Source of the DNA: Bradyrhizobium lablabi
GTDB lineage: Bacteria; Pseudomonadota; Alphaproteobacteria; Rhizobiales; Xanthobacteraceae
Assembly (NCBI RefSeq): GCF_018131005.1
Contig: NZ_JAFCJK010000005.1
Location: 186,001-250,000 of the forward strand
Reading direction: 5' to 3'
DNA: 64,000 nt
Shown here: positions 34,691 through 43,546 of the stretch, piece after piece
Layout of the letters: each line of letters opens with the position of its first letter
Numbering within the stretch: position 1 is the first letter of the stretch
Notes under the pieces: generated by a model
What the model was told of the DNA's origin: nothing
What the model saw: the letters and a program-made list of their open reading frames with translations, nothing else
Database searches by the model: none
Translations under genes and position numbers: made by a program

Positions 34691-34833
34691 GGGGTTCGGG
34701 GCGGCTCACGCCCTGCCGCCAGCTCCTAAATCGCTGATTTCAAAAATATTATGTCATTAGACTTGCCACGGGTCGGATGCTACAGACCGGCGCGGTTTGG
34801 GATCGCGCCGTGGTCGCGCGCTCTGGAGACGAC

Positions 34834-35919
34834 ATGGCAGTTCAGGATTCGAAACGACGCGTTGCGCTGATCACCGGCGTCACCGGGCAGGACGGGGCCT
34901 ATCTCGCCGAATATCTGCTCGGCCTCGGCTACACCGTGCACGGGGTCAAGCGCCGCTCGTCGTCGTTCAACACGGCGCGGGTCGACCATCTTTATCATGA
35001 CCGGCATGAAGGCAACGTGCCGTTTCTGATGCACTACGGCGACATGACCGATTCCACCAATTTGATCCGCCTGATGCAGCAGATCCGGCCGACCGAGATC
35101 TACAATCTCGCCGCGCAGAGCCACGTCGCGGTCAGCTTCGAGAGTGCGGAATACACCGCGAACGCCGACGCGATCGGCGTGCTGCGCCTCTTGGAGGCGA
35201 TCCGCATCCTCGGGATGGAGAAGGAGACGCGATTCTATCAGGCCTCCACCTCGGAGCTCTATGGCCTTGTCCAGGAGGTGCCGCAGAAGGAGACGACGCC
35301 CTTCTATCCGCGCTCGCCCTATGGCGTGGCCAAGCTCTACGGCTACTGGATCACGGTGAACTACCGCGAGGCTTACGGCATGTTCGCCTGCAACGGCATC
35401 CTGTTCAACCACGAGAGCCCGATCCGCGGCGAGACGTTCGTGACGCGCAAGATCACGCGTGGCGTCGCCCGAATCGAGGCGGGCCTGGAGGACAGGCTCT
35501 ATCTCGGCAATCTCGAAGCCAAGCGCGACTGGGGTCATGCCCGCGACTATGTCGAGGGCATGCACAAGATCCTGCAGGCCGAGGTGCCCGAGGACTATGT
35601 ACTGGCGACCGGCGAGACGCGCTCCGTGCGCGAGTTTGTCGAGGTCGCATTTGCCGAGGTTGGCCGCACGATCGAATGGCGCGGCAAGGGCGTCGAGGAG
35701 ATCGGCGTGGACCGGAAATCCGGCAAGACCGTGGTGCAGGTCGATCCGACCTATTTCCGCCCGACCGAGGTCGATCTCCTGATTGGCGACGCGAGCAAGG
35801 CCCGCGCCAAGCTCGGCTGGAAGCCGAAGACGCCGTTTGCGCAACTGGTGAAAGAAATGGTCGTAAGCGATCTCGCCGAGGCCAGACAGGACGCCGCCAA
35901 TGGCAAGCGCACCGTTTGA
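34834..35919 (+). CDS. gmd: GDP-mannose 4,6-dehydratase
   Basis: This 361-residue extended SDR converts GDP-D-mannose to GDP-4-keto-6-deoxymannose, the first step to GDP-L-fucose. ALITGVTGQDGAYLAEYLLG near residue 10 is diagnostic; HGVKRRSSSFNTAR, STSELYG with the catalytic threonine/serine region near 130, and SPYGVAKLYGYW (Y-x3-K near 158) agree. A GGAG ribosome site lies seven bases before ATG 34834. It overlaps the next gene, fcl, by 20 bases. The nucleotide sugar could feed the O-antigen or exopolysaccharide. Confidence 0.95.
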   Translation: MAVQDSKRRVALITGVTGQDGAYLAEYLLGLGYTVHGVKRRSSSFNTARVDHLYHDRHEGNVPFLMHYGDMTDSTNLIRLMQQIRPTEIYNLAAQSHVAVSFESAEYTANADAIGVLRLLEAIRILGMEKETRFYQASTSELYGLVQEVPQKETTPFYPRSPYGVAKLYGYWITVNYREAYGMFACNGILFNHESPIRGETFVTRKITRGVARIEAGLEDRLYLGNLEAKRDWGHARDYVEGMHKILQAEVPEDYVLATGETRSVREFVEVAFAEVGRTIEWRGKGVEEIGVDRKSGKTVVQVDPTYFRPTEVDLLIGDASKARAKLGWKPKTPFAQLVKEMVVSDLAEARQDAANGKRTV

Positions 35920-36856
35920 GCTGAAGGGAAAGACGGTCTTTGTGGCTGGCCATCGCGGCATGGTTGGGTCGGCGCTAATGCGCCGGCTCGATCGCGAGGA
36001 CACGAAACTCCTGACGGCCTCGCGGAGCGAGCTTGATCTGTGCGACCAGGCCGCGGTGAACGCATGGTTTGCCGCGAACCGGCCGCAGGTGGTGTTCCTC
36101 GCCGCCGCGAAGGTCGGCGGCATCGTCGCCAACAACACGCTGCGCGCCGAATTCCTCTACGACAACCTCGCGATTGCCACCAACGTGATCCAGGCTGCCC
36201 ATGCCAACGGATGCAAAAAGCTGATGTTCTTCGGCTCCTCCTGCATCTATCCGCGACTGGCGGCGCAGCCGCTGCGAGAGGATTCGATGCTGACCGGCCC
36301 GCTCGAGCGGACCAACGAGCCCTATGCGATCGCGAAGATCGCCGGCATCAAGATGGCGGAAGCCTATCGCAGCCAATACGGCGCCGATTTCATCAGCGTG
36401 ATGCCGACCAACCTCTACGGTCCCGGCGACAATTATCATCCCGAATACAGCCACGTCGTGGCGGCGCTGATCCGACGCTTTCACGAGGCCAAGCTGTCGG
36501 GCGCGACAAATGTCGCGGTATGGGGCACCGGTACGCCGCGGCGCGAATTCCTCTATGTCGACGATCTCGCCGACGCATGCGTCCACCTGATGAAGACCTA
36601 TTCGGCGCCGGAGCTGGTCAATATCGGCACCGGCGAGGACATCGCCATCGCCGAGTTCGCGCGGGTCGTCGCGGCGACCGTCGGCTATCGCGGCGAGATC
36701 AGCTTCGACACCTCGCGGCCCGACGGCACCCCGCGCAAGCTGCTGGATGTCAGCCGTCTGGCCAGCCTCGGCTGGCGCGCACGAACCTCGCTCGATGACG
36801 GCATCAAGCTCGCCTATCAGGCATATCTGAACGAGACGAAGCGGCCGGCGGAGTAG
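35900..36856 (+). CDS. fcl: GDP-L-fucose synthase
   Basis: This 318-residue bifunctional epimerase-reductase (also called WcaG) turns GDP-4-keto-6-deoxymannose into GDP-L-fucose with NADPH. VFVAGHRGMVGSALMRRL is at residues 13-30, AAAKVGGIVANN near residue 70 and FFGSSCIYPR near residue 110; the catalytic Y-x3-K lies in NEPYAIAKIAGIKMAE near residue 142. ATG 35900 lies inside gmd, indicating coupled translation. The usual length is about 320 residues, so the gene is intact. Confidence 0.94.
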   Translation: MASAPFELKGKTVFVAGHRGMVGSALMRRLDREDTKLLTASRSELDLCDQAAVNAWFAANRPQVVFLAAAKVGGIVANNTLRAEFLYDNLAIATNVIQAAHANGCKKLMFFGSSCIYPRLAAQPLREDSMLTGPLERTNEPYAIAKIAGIKMAEAYRSQYGADFISVMPTNLYGPGDNYHPEYSHVVAALIRRFHEAKLSGATNVAVWGTGTPRREFLYVDDLADACVHLMKTYSAPELVNIGTGEDIAIAEFARVVAATVGYRGEISFDTSRPDGTPRKLLDVSRLASLGWRARTSLDDGIKLAYQAYLNETKRPAE

Positions 36857-36875
36857 AATTGGGCTGCCGCCAATT

Positions 36876-36995
36876 CGTCATTGCGAGCGCAGCGAAGCAA
36901 TCCATCTCACCACTCGGGGAGAGAGAAAGAGTGGATTGCTTCGTCGCTTCGGCGCAAAAATTGCGCTGCAATTTTGTCGCGAGCTCCCCGCAACT
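36876..36995. repeat. dispersed palindromic repeat, family B copy 1
   Basis: The element carries GCAGCGAAGCAATCCAT and the complementary TGGATTGCTTCGTCGC, flanking a short loop, with a further tail GCGCAAAAATTGCGC that is itself palindromic. It follows fcl and touches the end of the HemD-like gene, a convergent site where it may end transcripts. A related copy in the opposite orientation is at 45414-45494. Confidence 0.75.
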
Positions 36996-37833
36996 ACTTC
37001 GCGGCCCGCGGCGGGTTCTTCGACAGTGCCACTGCCATCGCAGATATCAGCGGCCGCATGAAGAAGGCGTCTTCGGCGGGATAGATGTCCGTGCGCAGCC
37101 CATGGGACTTGAGTTCGTCCGATACCGCCGGTCCGACGGAAGCGATCGGCGTGCGCTCGAATCCCTGCCGTAGCCGGTCCTCGCAGCCGCGCGCCCGCGC
37201 GACCTCGATCAGGCGGCGAACCTGGCCGAGGTTGGTCAGCGCGATCGCGTCGATGCGGCCAGCGGCCATCTCGTCGATCGCGCTAACGATATTGGTGTCG
37301 GCGGCCTGCGCGTCGTAGACGTATGGCAGCACGGTATCGACCTCGGCACCCTGCGCCTTGATCACGCCGACCAGCGTGCCGTGATCCTTGTCCGGATAGA
37401 GCTGCAGGCCGATGCGGTGACCTCCGAGGTCGAGCTTCGACAGCATCTCGGCGACACCTTCGGAAGTCGGCTTCTCCGTCGTCATCTGCGGCTCCAGCCC
37501 GATCTCGCGGAGCGCCCGGCCGGGCTTGGGGCCGCGGGCGAATTTGCGCGCCTTGGCGAGGCAGCCGACGAACTCAGTCTCGGAGCCGATGCGCCGTGCC
37601 ACCTTCATGATGCGGCGCAGGCCTTCGCCGGTCATCAGAACCAGGTCGTCGAGTGGATGTTCGATCGCGCGACGAATCCACGCCTCGATCGGCGCCGGGT
37701 CGGGCGCGTCGTGGATGGTGAACATCGGGCATTGCAGCACATCCGCGCCCTGCTCGGCGAGCAGGCGGGAGAACTGCGCTTCCTCGCGCGTTTCCAGGAT
37801 CAGGATGCGGTAGCCATTCAGCCGGTCTGCCAT
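36994..37833 (-). CDS. uroporphyrinogen-III synthase-like protein (HemD family)
   Basis: This 279-residue protein has the two-lobe HemD fold: ILILETREEAQFSRLLAEQGAD at the N-terminus, LVLMTGEGLRRIMKVA near residue 65, PTSEGVAEML near residue 122, AIALTNLGQVRRLIEVA near residue 200 and IASVGPAVSDELKSHG near residue 231. HemD closes hydroxymethylbilane to uroporphyrinogen III, the tetrapyrrole precursor of haem, sirohaem and cobalamin. No other tetrapyrrole gene is near, so this may be a second HemD copy. It is divergent from purU. Confidence 0.75.
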   Translation of the reverse strand: MADRLNGYRILILETREEAQFSRLLAEQGADVLQCPMFTIHDAPDPAPIEAWIRRAIEHPLDDLVLMTGEGLRRIMKVARRIGSETEFVGCLAKARKFARGPKPGRALREIGLEPQMTTEKPTSEGVAEMLSKLDLGGHRIGLQLYPDKDHGTLVGVIKAQGAEVDTVLPYVYDAQAADTNIVSAIDEMAAGRIDAIALTNLGQVRRLIEVARARGCEDRLRQGFERTPIASVGPAVSDELKSHGLRTDIYPAEDAFFMRPLISAMAVALSKNPPRAAK

Positions 37834-37969
37834 GATGGTGCTCTAACAAACATTGCGGTCATTGTTCGATTTGAGCCCTGCGACGGGATTGGCGCAAGGG
37901 CGCGGGCGATGATAGACGAGGGCCGAAAATTCGCGGTTCCGCCTGTCTGCTCGAGTTCCGGTCAATCCA

Positions 37970-38833
37970 ATGTCCGACCACCAATTCGTTCTTACCCTGT
38001 CCTGTCCGGATCGCCCGGGGATCGTCTCCGCGGTGTCGACCTTCCTCGCCCATAACGGGCAGAACATTCTCGACGCCCAGCAATTCGGCGATATCGAGAC
38101 CAACAAATTCTTCATGCGCGTGGTCTTCACCGCCGCCGATCTCGCGGTCGAATTGTCCGCGCTGCAAACCGGCTTTGCCGCGATCGCCGAGCGCTTCGGC
38201 ATGCAATGGCAGATGCGCGACCGTGCCAGCCGGCGCCGCGTGATGCTGTTGGTGTCCAAGTCGGATCACTGCCTGGTCGACATCCTCTATCGCTGGCGCA
38301 TCGGCGAACTGGAAATGATCCCGACCGCCATCGTCTCCAACCATCCACGCGAGACCTATGGTTCGCTCGATTTCGGCGATATCCCATTCCACCATATGCC
38401 GGTAACCGGGGAGACCAAGCGTCAGCAGGAGGACGCGGTGTGGAAATTGGTCGAGGACACAAGGACTGATCTCGTGGTGCTGGCGCGCTACATGCAGATC
38501 CTGTCCGATGAGATGTCGGCGCGGCTGTCCGGCCGCTGCATTAACATCCATCACTCGTTCCTGCCGGGCTTCAAGGGCGCCAAACCCTATCACCAGGCGC
38601 ACGAGCGCGGCGTCAAGCTGATCGGCGCCACCGCACATTACGTCACGAGCGATCTCGACGAGGGTCCGATCATCGACCAGGACGTCGAGCGCATCAGCCA
38701 TCGCGATACGCCCGAGGATCTCGTCCGCAAGGGACGCGATATCGAGCGCCGCGTGCTGGCGCGCGCGATTCGCTACCATCTCGCCGATCGCGTCATCCTG
38801 AACGGCCGCAAGACCGTGGTGTTCGTTGATTAA
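37970..38833 (+). CDS. purU: formyltetrahydrofolate deformylase
   Basis: This 287-residue enzyme hydrolyses 10-formyltetrahydrofolate to formate and tetrahydrofolate. An N-terminal ACT domain (FVLTLSCPDRPGIVSAVSTFL, residues 6-26) precedes the formyltransferase domain: IPTAIVSNHP near residue 117, LARYMQILSDEM near residue 165, NIHHSFLPGFKGAKPY near residue 192 with catalytic asparagine and histidine, and TSDLDEGPIIDQD near residue 225 with the catalytic aspartate. It converges on a small lipoprotein gene, the two stops overlapping by 4 bases. Confidence 0.94.
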   Translation: MSDHQFVLTLSCPDRPGIVSAVSTFLAHNGQNILDAQQFGDIETNKFFMRVVFTAADLAVELSALQTGFAAIAERFGMQWQMRDRASRRRVMLLVSKSDHCLVDILYRWRIGELEMIPTAIVSNHPRETYGSLDFGDIPFHHMPVTGETKRQQEDAVWKLVEDTRTDLVVLARYMQILSDEMSARLSGRCINIHHSFLPGFKGAKPYHQAHERGVKLIGATAHYVTSDLDEGPIIDQDVERISHRDTPEDLVRKGRDIERRVLARAIRYHLADRVILNGRKTVVFVD

Positions 38834-39114
38834 CGAGCCGGGTCCCGTGAGGCCGGCGCCGGAGCGGGTTTGGCGTCATCGCCGCGTTCGGACGCCGGCA
38901 TCAGGCGCTTGCGCTCCCGCTCTTTCATGAACTCGTCGTACTTTGCGGTGCCGGGACGCGGCGGGGCGTCCGCCGGCAGGCCACCGGCCCAGGCGGGAAT
39001 CACGTCGCCGACGCCCCCCGCCAGCTTTTCATTGATCGTGCCGCATCCGCCTAGCGCGGACGCCGCGAGTACGACGGCGGCCATGACGAGGATATGGCGA
39101 ATACTGATCGGCAT
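38830..39114 (-). CDS. small putative lipoprotein
   Basis: This 94-residue protein has a lipoprotein signal peptide (HILVMAAVVLAASALGGC, lipobox ALGGC with the lipidated cysteine near residue 24). A short hydrophilic domain, AWAGGLPADAPPRPGTAKYDE, precedes a basic and alanine/proline-rich tail. Small lipoproteins with the motif GLPxDAPPRPGT are common in Bradyrhizobium but have no known function that I can name. ATG 39114 was chosen; ATG 39135 in frame adds seven residues. Confidence 0.7.
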   Translation of the reverse strand: MPISIRHILVMAAVVLAASALGGCGTINEKLAGGVGDVIPAWAGGLPADAPPRPGTAKYDEFMKERERKRLMPASERGDDAKPAPAPASRDPAR

Positions 39115-39190
39115 TGGCGGAGGGTACGGTCCCATTCCTTAAGGATCATGGATTACGCCGCGGTCCTTCGACCCCAATTGTGCTTCTTTA

Positions 39191-39226
39191 TTGACAGGGC
39201 CGTTTCATTTGTACAATCGTACAAAT
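39191..39226 (+). promoter_or_regulatory. candidate promoter with overlapping perfect inverted repeat
   Basis: TTGACA at 39191-39196 is a perfect -35 box; TACAAT at 39212-39217 could be the -10 with a short 15-base spacer. The inverted repeat ATTTGTAC-AATC-GTACAAAT (39207-39226) covers the -10, so a repressor bound there would block transcription. It precedes the second Liv operon. Confidence 0.5.
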
Positions 39227-39288
39227 CATACGGGTCGAACAGACCGCGGTCCTTGGATCACGCGGGAATCAGCGCTCATGGACGTCGA

Positions 39289-39320
39289 ATTTGGTATGAC
39301 GATTTGGTATTTTGATACCA
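39289..39320. promoter_or_regulatory. second candidate operator (TGGTAT-TTTG-ATACCA)
   Basis: A perfect 6-base inverted repeat with a 4-base spacer lies at 39305-39320. ATTTGGTAT occurs twice in tandem, at 39289-39297 and 39302-39310, 13 bases apart. The half-sites resemble the TGGT/ACCA ends seen in GntR-family operators. No regulator gene is adjacent. Confidence 0.45.
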
Positions 39321-39492
39321 TGTCGCCAATGACCGGATCACTCGCGTTGCGCGAGACACGCCCATCGTCCGATTGACAACAGGGCGACGGAAGACGCCAT
39401 GTCGCGTTGCGGCTTGGCCGTGAAACTTGTGGATTAAGGTGAGGCAAGGGCCGGGGACTCGGCTCGATACAGAGAAGCGGAAGAGGGAGAAG

Positions 39493-40680
39493 ATGTTCAT
39501 GTTCAATCGTCGCACCATGTTGTTGTGGGCGACCACGACGGCCGCCGTCGCGGGGCTGTGCGTCGCCGCGCCGGCACGCGCGGAAGATACCGTGAAGATT
39601 GGTTTGATCCTGCCGATGACCGGCGGCCAGGCGTCGACAGGCAAGCAGATCGACAACGCGATCAAGCTTTATATGCAGCAGAAGGGCGATACCGTCGCCG
39701 GCAAGAAAATCGAGGTCATCCTGAAGGATGACGCAGCGGTGCCCGACAATACCAAGCGCCTGGCACAGGAACTGATCGTCAACGACAAGGTCAATTTCAT
39801 CGCGGGCTTCGGCGTGACGCCGGCCGCACTTGCGGCGGCGCCGCTTGCAACCCAGGCGAAAGTGCCGGAAATCGTAATGGCGGCCGGCACCTCCATCATC
39901 ACCGAGCGCTCGCCCTATATCGTGCGCACGAGCTTCACGCTTGCGCAATCCTCCACCATCATCGGCGATTGGGCGGTCAAAAACGGCATCAAGAAGGTGG
40001 CGACGCTGACCTCCGATTATGCGCCGGGCAATGACGCGCTGACCTTCTTCAAGCAGCACTTCACCGCCGGCGGGGGCGAGATCGTCGAGGAAGTCAAGGT
40101 GCCCCTGGCCAATCCCGACTTCGCGCCGTTCCTGCAGCGCATGAAGGACTCGAAGCCTGACGCGATGTTCGTGTTCGTGCCGGCCGGCCAGGGCGGCAAT
40201 TTCATGAAGCAATATGCCGAGCGCGGCCTCGACAAGACCGGCATCAAGGTGATCGGCCCCGGCGACGTCATGGACGATGACCTGCTCAACAATATGGGCG
40301 ACGCCGCGCTCGGCGCTGTCACCGCTCATCTCTATTCTGCAGCCCATCCGTCCCAGATGAACAAGGATTTCGTCGCCGCTTACAAGAAGGCGTTCGGCAA
40401 CCGCCCGGGCTTCATGGCGGTGAGCGGCTACGACGGCATTCATCTGATCTATGAGGCGTTGAAGAAGACGGGCGGCAACACCGACGGCGACAAGCTTGTC
40501 GAAGCGATGAAGGGCATGAAGTGGGAGAGCCCGCGCGGCCCGATCTCGATCGATCCGGAAACCCGTGACGTCGTACAGAATATCTATATCCGCAAGGTCG
40601 AGAAGGTCGACGGCGAACTCTACAATGTCGAATTCGCGACCTTCGAGGCCGTCAAGGATTCCGGCAAGACCAAGAAGTAA
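39493..40680 (+). CDS. ABC transporter substrate-binding protein (Liv type, second operon)
   Basis: This 395-residue periplasmic protein has a twin-arginine-like N-terminus (FNRRTMLLWATTTAAVAGL) with cleavage likely after APARA, followed by EDTVKIGLILPMTGGQASTG, the start of the binding-protein fold. VPEIVMAAGTSIITERSPYIVRTS near residue 130 contacts ligand in related proteins. GGGAGA precedes ATG 39493; the frame is open to 39427. It is the first gene of an operon with LivH, LivM, LivG, LivF and a MetE-like gene. The ligand is unknown. Confidence 0.9.
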   Translation: MFMFNRRTMLLWATTTAAVAGLCVAAPARAEDTVKIGLILPMTGGQASTGKQIDNAIKLYMQQKGDTVAGKKIEVILKDDAAVPDNTKRLAQELIVNDKVNFIAGFGVTPAALAAAPLATQAKVPEIVMAAGTSIITERSPYIVRTSFTLAQSSTIIGDWAVKNGIKKVATLTSDYAPGNDALTFFKQHFTAGGGEIVEEVKVPLANPDFAPFLQRMKDSKPDAMFVFVPAGQGGNFMKQYAERGLDKTGIKVIGPGDVMDDDLLNNMGDAALGAVTAHLYSAAHPSQMNKDFVAAYKKAFGNRPGFMAVSGYDGIHLIYEALKKTGGNTDGDKLVEAMKGMKWESPRGPISIDPETRDVVQNIYIRKVEKVDGELYNVEFATFEAVKDSGKTKK

Positions 40681-40713
40681 CGACGTCGTCATTTCGGAGC
40701 ACGTGCTCCGCAA

Positions 40714-40830
40714 CGTCATGCCCGGCCAAAAGCGCGACGCGCGCCTTCGTGCAGATGTGCCGGGCATCCACGTCTTTCTTCCCGGCGAGCGAGGAAGACG
40801 TGGATGGGCGGGACAAACCCGGCCATGACG
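40714..40830. repeat. dispersed palindromic repeat, family A copy 2
   Basis: This is the second copy of the element at 27384, with the same ends (CGTCATGCCCGG and GGCCATGACG) and the same inner arms ATCCACGTCTT and AAGACGTGGAT, but a longer loop. As in copy 1, it lies just after a Liv-type substrate-binding protein gene, so it may stabilise that part of the transcript or lower downstream expression. Confidence 0.82.
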
Positions 40831-40888
40831 GTCGACTTGCCAGGTATTGCTCTCGCTGAACATCGATGCATTTCGCTGGCTGCAATTC

Positions 40889-41758
40889 ATGACCACCCTG
40901 TTCACCATCCTGTTCGACGGCGTCGCCTACGGCATGCTGCTGTTCGTGCTCGCCTGCGGGCTCGCCGTGACGCTCGGGCTGATGAACTTCGTCAACCTCG
41001 CGCACGGCGCTTTTGCGATGGCCGGCGGCTATGTCTGCGCGGTGCTCGTGAACAATTCCGGCTGGCCGTTCTTTGCGGCGCTGCCGCTCGCTTTCGTCGC
41101 CAGCGCCGCGATTGGTGTGCTGCTGGAACGCACGTTGTACCGCCATCTCTACGCCCGCAGTCATCTCGACCAGGTGCTGTTCTCGATAGGCCTCGTCTTC
41201 ATGTCGGTAGCCGCGGTCGACTACATCATGGGATCGTCGCGGGTCTTCATCAAATTGCCGGCGGCGCTGGAAGGACAGATCGATGTGCTCGGCGTCGGGA
41301 TCGGCCGGTACCGGCTGATGATCGTCGTGATCTGCGGCCTGCTCACGCTGGCGCTGCAACTCGTCCTTGCCAAGACGCGGTTCGGCAGCCGCCTGCGCGC
41401 CGCCGTGGACGATCCGCGCGCCGCGATTGGGCTCGGCATCAACGTGCCGCAAGTTTTCGCCTTCACCTTTGCCTTCGGCTGCGGGCTCGCCGGCCTCGGC
41501 GGCGCGCTGAGCGCCGAAATCCTCGGGCTCGATCCGTATTTTCCGCTCAAGTTCATGATCTACTTCCTGATCGTCGTAACCGTCGGCGGTTCATCCTCCA
41601 TCACCGGTCCGTTCCTGGCCTCGCTGCTGCTCGGCATCGCCGACGTCGCCGGAAAATATTACGTGCCCAAGATGGGGCCGTTCGTGATCTACACCGTCAT
41701 GATCGTGATCCTGCTCTGGCGCCCGAACGGTCTGTTCGGCCGCACAGCCGCGCGCTGA
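40889..41758 (+). CDS. Liv-type ABC transporter permease (LivH-like, second operon)
   Basis: This 289-residue permease has about 8 transmembrane segments with ILFDGVAYGMLLFVLACGLAV at the N-terminus, LMNFVNLAHGAFAMAGGYVC near residue 32, and the coupling loop LRAAVDDPRAAIGLGIN near residue 170. I chose ATG 40889; a TTG 14 codons upstream also opens the frame. The gap from the binding-protein gene holds the palindromic repeat at 40714. Confidence 0.88.
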   Translation: MTTLFTILFDGVAYGMLLFVLACGLAVTLGLMNFVNLAHGAFAMAGGYVCAVLVNNSGWPFFAALPLAFVASAAIGVLLERTLYRHLYARSHLDQVLFSIGLVFMSVAAVDYIMGSSRVFIKLPAALEGQIDVLGVGIGRYRLMIVVICGLLTLALQLVLAKTRFGSRLRAAVDDPRAAIGLGINVPQVFAFTFAFGCGLAGLGGALSAEILGLDPYFPLKFMIYFLIVVTVGGSSSITGPFLASLLLGIADVAGKYYVPKMGPFVIYTVMIVILLWRPNGLFGRTAAR

Positions 41759-41765
41759 GCTCGCC

Positions 41766-42797
41766 ATGACCGCACTCGCCGACGTCTCCTCTCATGCGAT
41801 CGCCGGTGCGCGCTGGCGGATCGCCGAAGTCTCGTTTTGGCTCCTGGCGCTGGCCTGCGCCTTCCTGTTCCCTTCGCGCTACCTGATCATGACCGACATC
41901 CTGCGGCTTGCGCTGTTTGCGCTGTCGCTCGACCTGATCCTCGGCTATGCCGGCATTGTCTCGCTTGGCCACGCGGCCTTCTTCGGCGTCGGCGCCTACT
42001 GTGCCGGGCTGATGGCGCTGCACGGCATCATCAACGAACCCGTCATTGCGCTCGTTGTTGCCGGCCTCGTTGCGGCCGTGCTCGGGTTCCTGACCAGCTT
42101 TCTCGTTATCCGTGGCGTCGATCTGACGCGGCTGATGGTGACGCTCGGGATCGCACTGCTGCTGGAAGCGCTCGCCGAACGCTTCTCCAACATCACCGGC
42201 GGCACCGACGGGCTGCAGGGGATCGAGATGCATCCGATCCTCGGCCTGTTTGCCTTCGACATGTTCGGCAAGACCGGATTCTTCTACTCGCTCATCGTCC
42301 TGTTCATCCTGTTCCTGCTCGCGCGTCGCGTCGTGCATTCGCCGTTCGGCCTGTCGCTGCGCGCGATCAGGAACAATCCGCTACGCGCGGCGGCAATCGG
42401 CGTGCCGGTCAATCGGCGCCTGATCGCGATCTACACGCTGGCTGCCTTCTATGCCGGCATCGCCGGTGCGCTGTTTACGCAGACCACGGCGCTTGCTTCG
42501 CTCGACGTGTTCGCCTTTGAGCGGTCCGCCGACTTGATGCTGGTGCTCGTCATCGGAGGCACCGGCTATCTCTATGGCGGGCTGATCGGCGCCGTCGTGT
42601 TCAGGATGCTGCAGGAGCTGTTTCAGTCGATTACACCGCAATACTGGCTGTTCTGGATCGGCCTCGTATTGGTCGTGATCGTCCTGGTCGGCCGCGCGCG
42701 CATCCATCGCTGGGCGCTGTTCGTGCCGAACCTTATCATTCGCCAGTTCGCCGGACGCAAGGCCGTCGTCGCCGCTCCCGAGAGCGACGCATCATGA
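41766..42797 (+). CDS. Liv-type ABC transporter permease (LivM-like, second operon)
   Basis: This 343-residue permease has about 9-10 transmembrane segments, with LILGYAGIVSLGHAAFFGVGAYC near residue 58 as the family hallmark and LSLRAIRNNPLRAAAIGVPVNRR near residue 198 as the coupling loop. IGGTGYLYGGLIGAVVF near residue 261 is also conserved. It starts 7 bases after LivH and overlaps the next gene by 4 bases. Confidence 0.9.
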   Translation: MTALADVSSHAIAGARWRIAEVSFWLLALACAFLFPSRYLIMTDILRLALFALSLDLILGYAGIVSLGHAAFFGVGAYCAGLMALHGIINEPVIALVVAGLVAAVLGFLTSFLVIRGVDLTRLMVTLGIALLLEALAERFSNITGGTDGLQGIEMHPILGLFAFDMFGKTGFFYSLIVLFILFLLARRVVHSPFGLSLRAIRNNPLRAAAIGVPVNRRLIAIYTLAAFYAGIAGALFTQTTALASLDVFAFERSADLMLVLVIGGTGYLYGGLIGAVVFRMLQELFQSITPQYWLFWIGLVLVVIVLVGRARIHRWALFVPNLIIRQFAGRKAVVAAPESDAS

Positions 42798-43546
42798 CGA
42801 TTGTGCTGGAAACCCGCGGGCTGGAGAAGTCGTTCGGTGGCCTTCGCGTTACCCGCGATCTCTCGCTGAAGATTGAGCAGGGCGCGCGCCACGCGTTGAT
42901 CGGACCGAACGGTGCCGGCAAGACGACTGTCATCAATCAGCTCACCGGCGTGCTGAAGCCGAACGGCGGGCGCATCCTGCTCGAAGGCAACGACATCACC
43001 GATCTCTCCGTGCACAAGCGCGTGCTGCGCGGCCTGTCGCGCACTTTTCAGATCAACCAGCTCTATCCCGACCTGACCCCGCTGGAGACGGTAGGCCTCG
43101 CAGTCTCCGAACGGCTGGGGCGGGGTGGCGACTGGTGGCGGCGGATGGGGACGCGCGACGACGTCAATGTCGAGATCGCCGGGGTCCTGTCGAGTTTCCA
43201 TCTGCTCGATGTGATGACCGAGCCGACGTCGACGCTGCCCTACGGCAAGCAGCGCTTGCTCGAGATCGCGGTGGCGATCGCAACCCGGCCGCGCGTGCTG
43301 CTGCTCGACGAGCCCGCCGCCGGCGTGCCGGAAAGCGAGCGCCACGACATCCTGGCGGCTGTCGCAGCGTTACCGCGCGACGTCACGGTGCTGCTGATCG
43401 AGCACGATATGGATCTGGTGTTTTCCTTCGCCGACCGGATCTCGGTGCTGGTCAATGGCGCGCTGCTTACCGAAGGCGCGCCGGAAGAGGTCGCGCGCGA
43501 TCCGCAGGTGAAGGCGGTCTATCTCGGCGAGGCGACGGATGTCTGA
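42794..43546 (+). CDS. Liv-type ABC transporter ATP-binding protein (LivG-like, second operon)
   Basis: This 250-residue ATPase has Walker A GPNGAGKTTVIN near residue 36, signature LPYGKQRLLEIAVAIATRP near residue 150 and Walker B VLLLDEPAAGVPE near residue 170. It ends in KAVYLGEA, usual for LivG. ATG 42794 overlaps the LivM stop (ATGA), and its own 3' end overlaps LivF by 8 bases, so all four transport genes are translationally linked. Confidence 0.9.
   Translation: MTIVLETRGLEKSFGGLRVTRDLSLKIEQGARHALIGPNGAGKTTVINQLTGVLKPNGGRILLEGNDITDLSVHKRVLRGLSRTFQINQLYPDLTPLETVGLAVSERLGRGGDWWRRMGTRDDVNVEIAGVLSSFHLLDVMTEPTSTLPYGKQRLLEIAVAIATRPRVLLLDEPAAGVPESERHDILAAVAALPRDVTVLLIEHDMDLVFSFADRISVLVNGALLTEGAPEEVARDPQVKAVYLGEATDV

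Noticed and set aside
39226..40908. A 560-codon minus-strand frame over the second substrate-binding protein gene
   Set aside because: It is antisense to a binding protein with a signal peptide and crosses the palindromic repeat at 40714.
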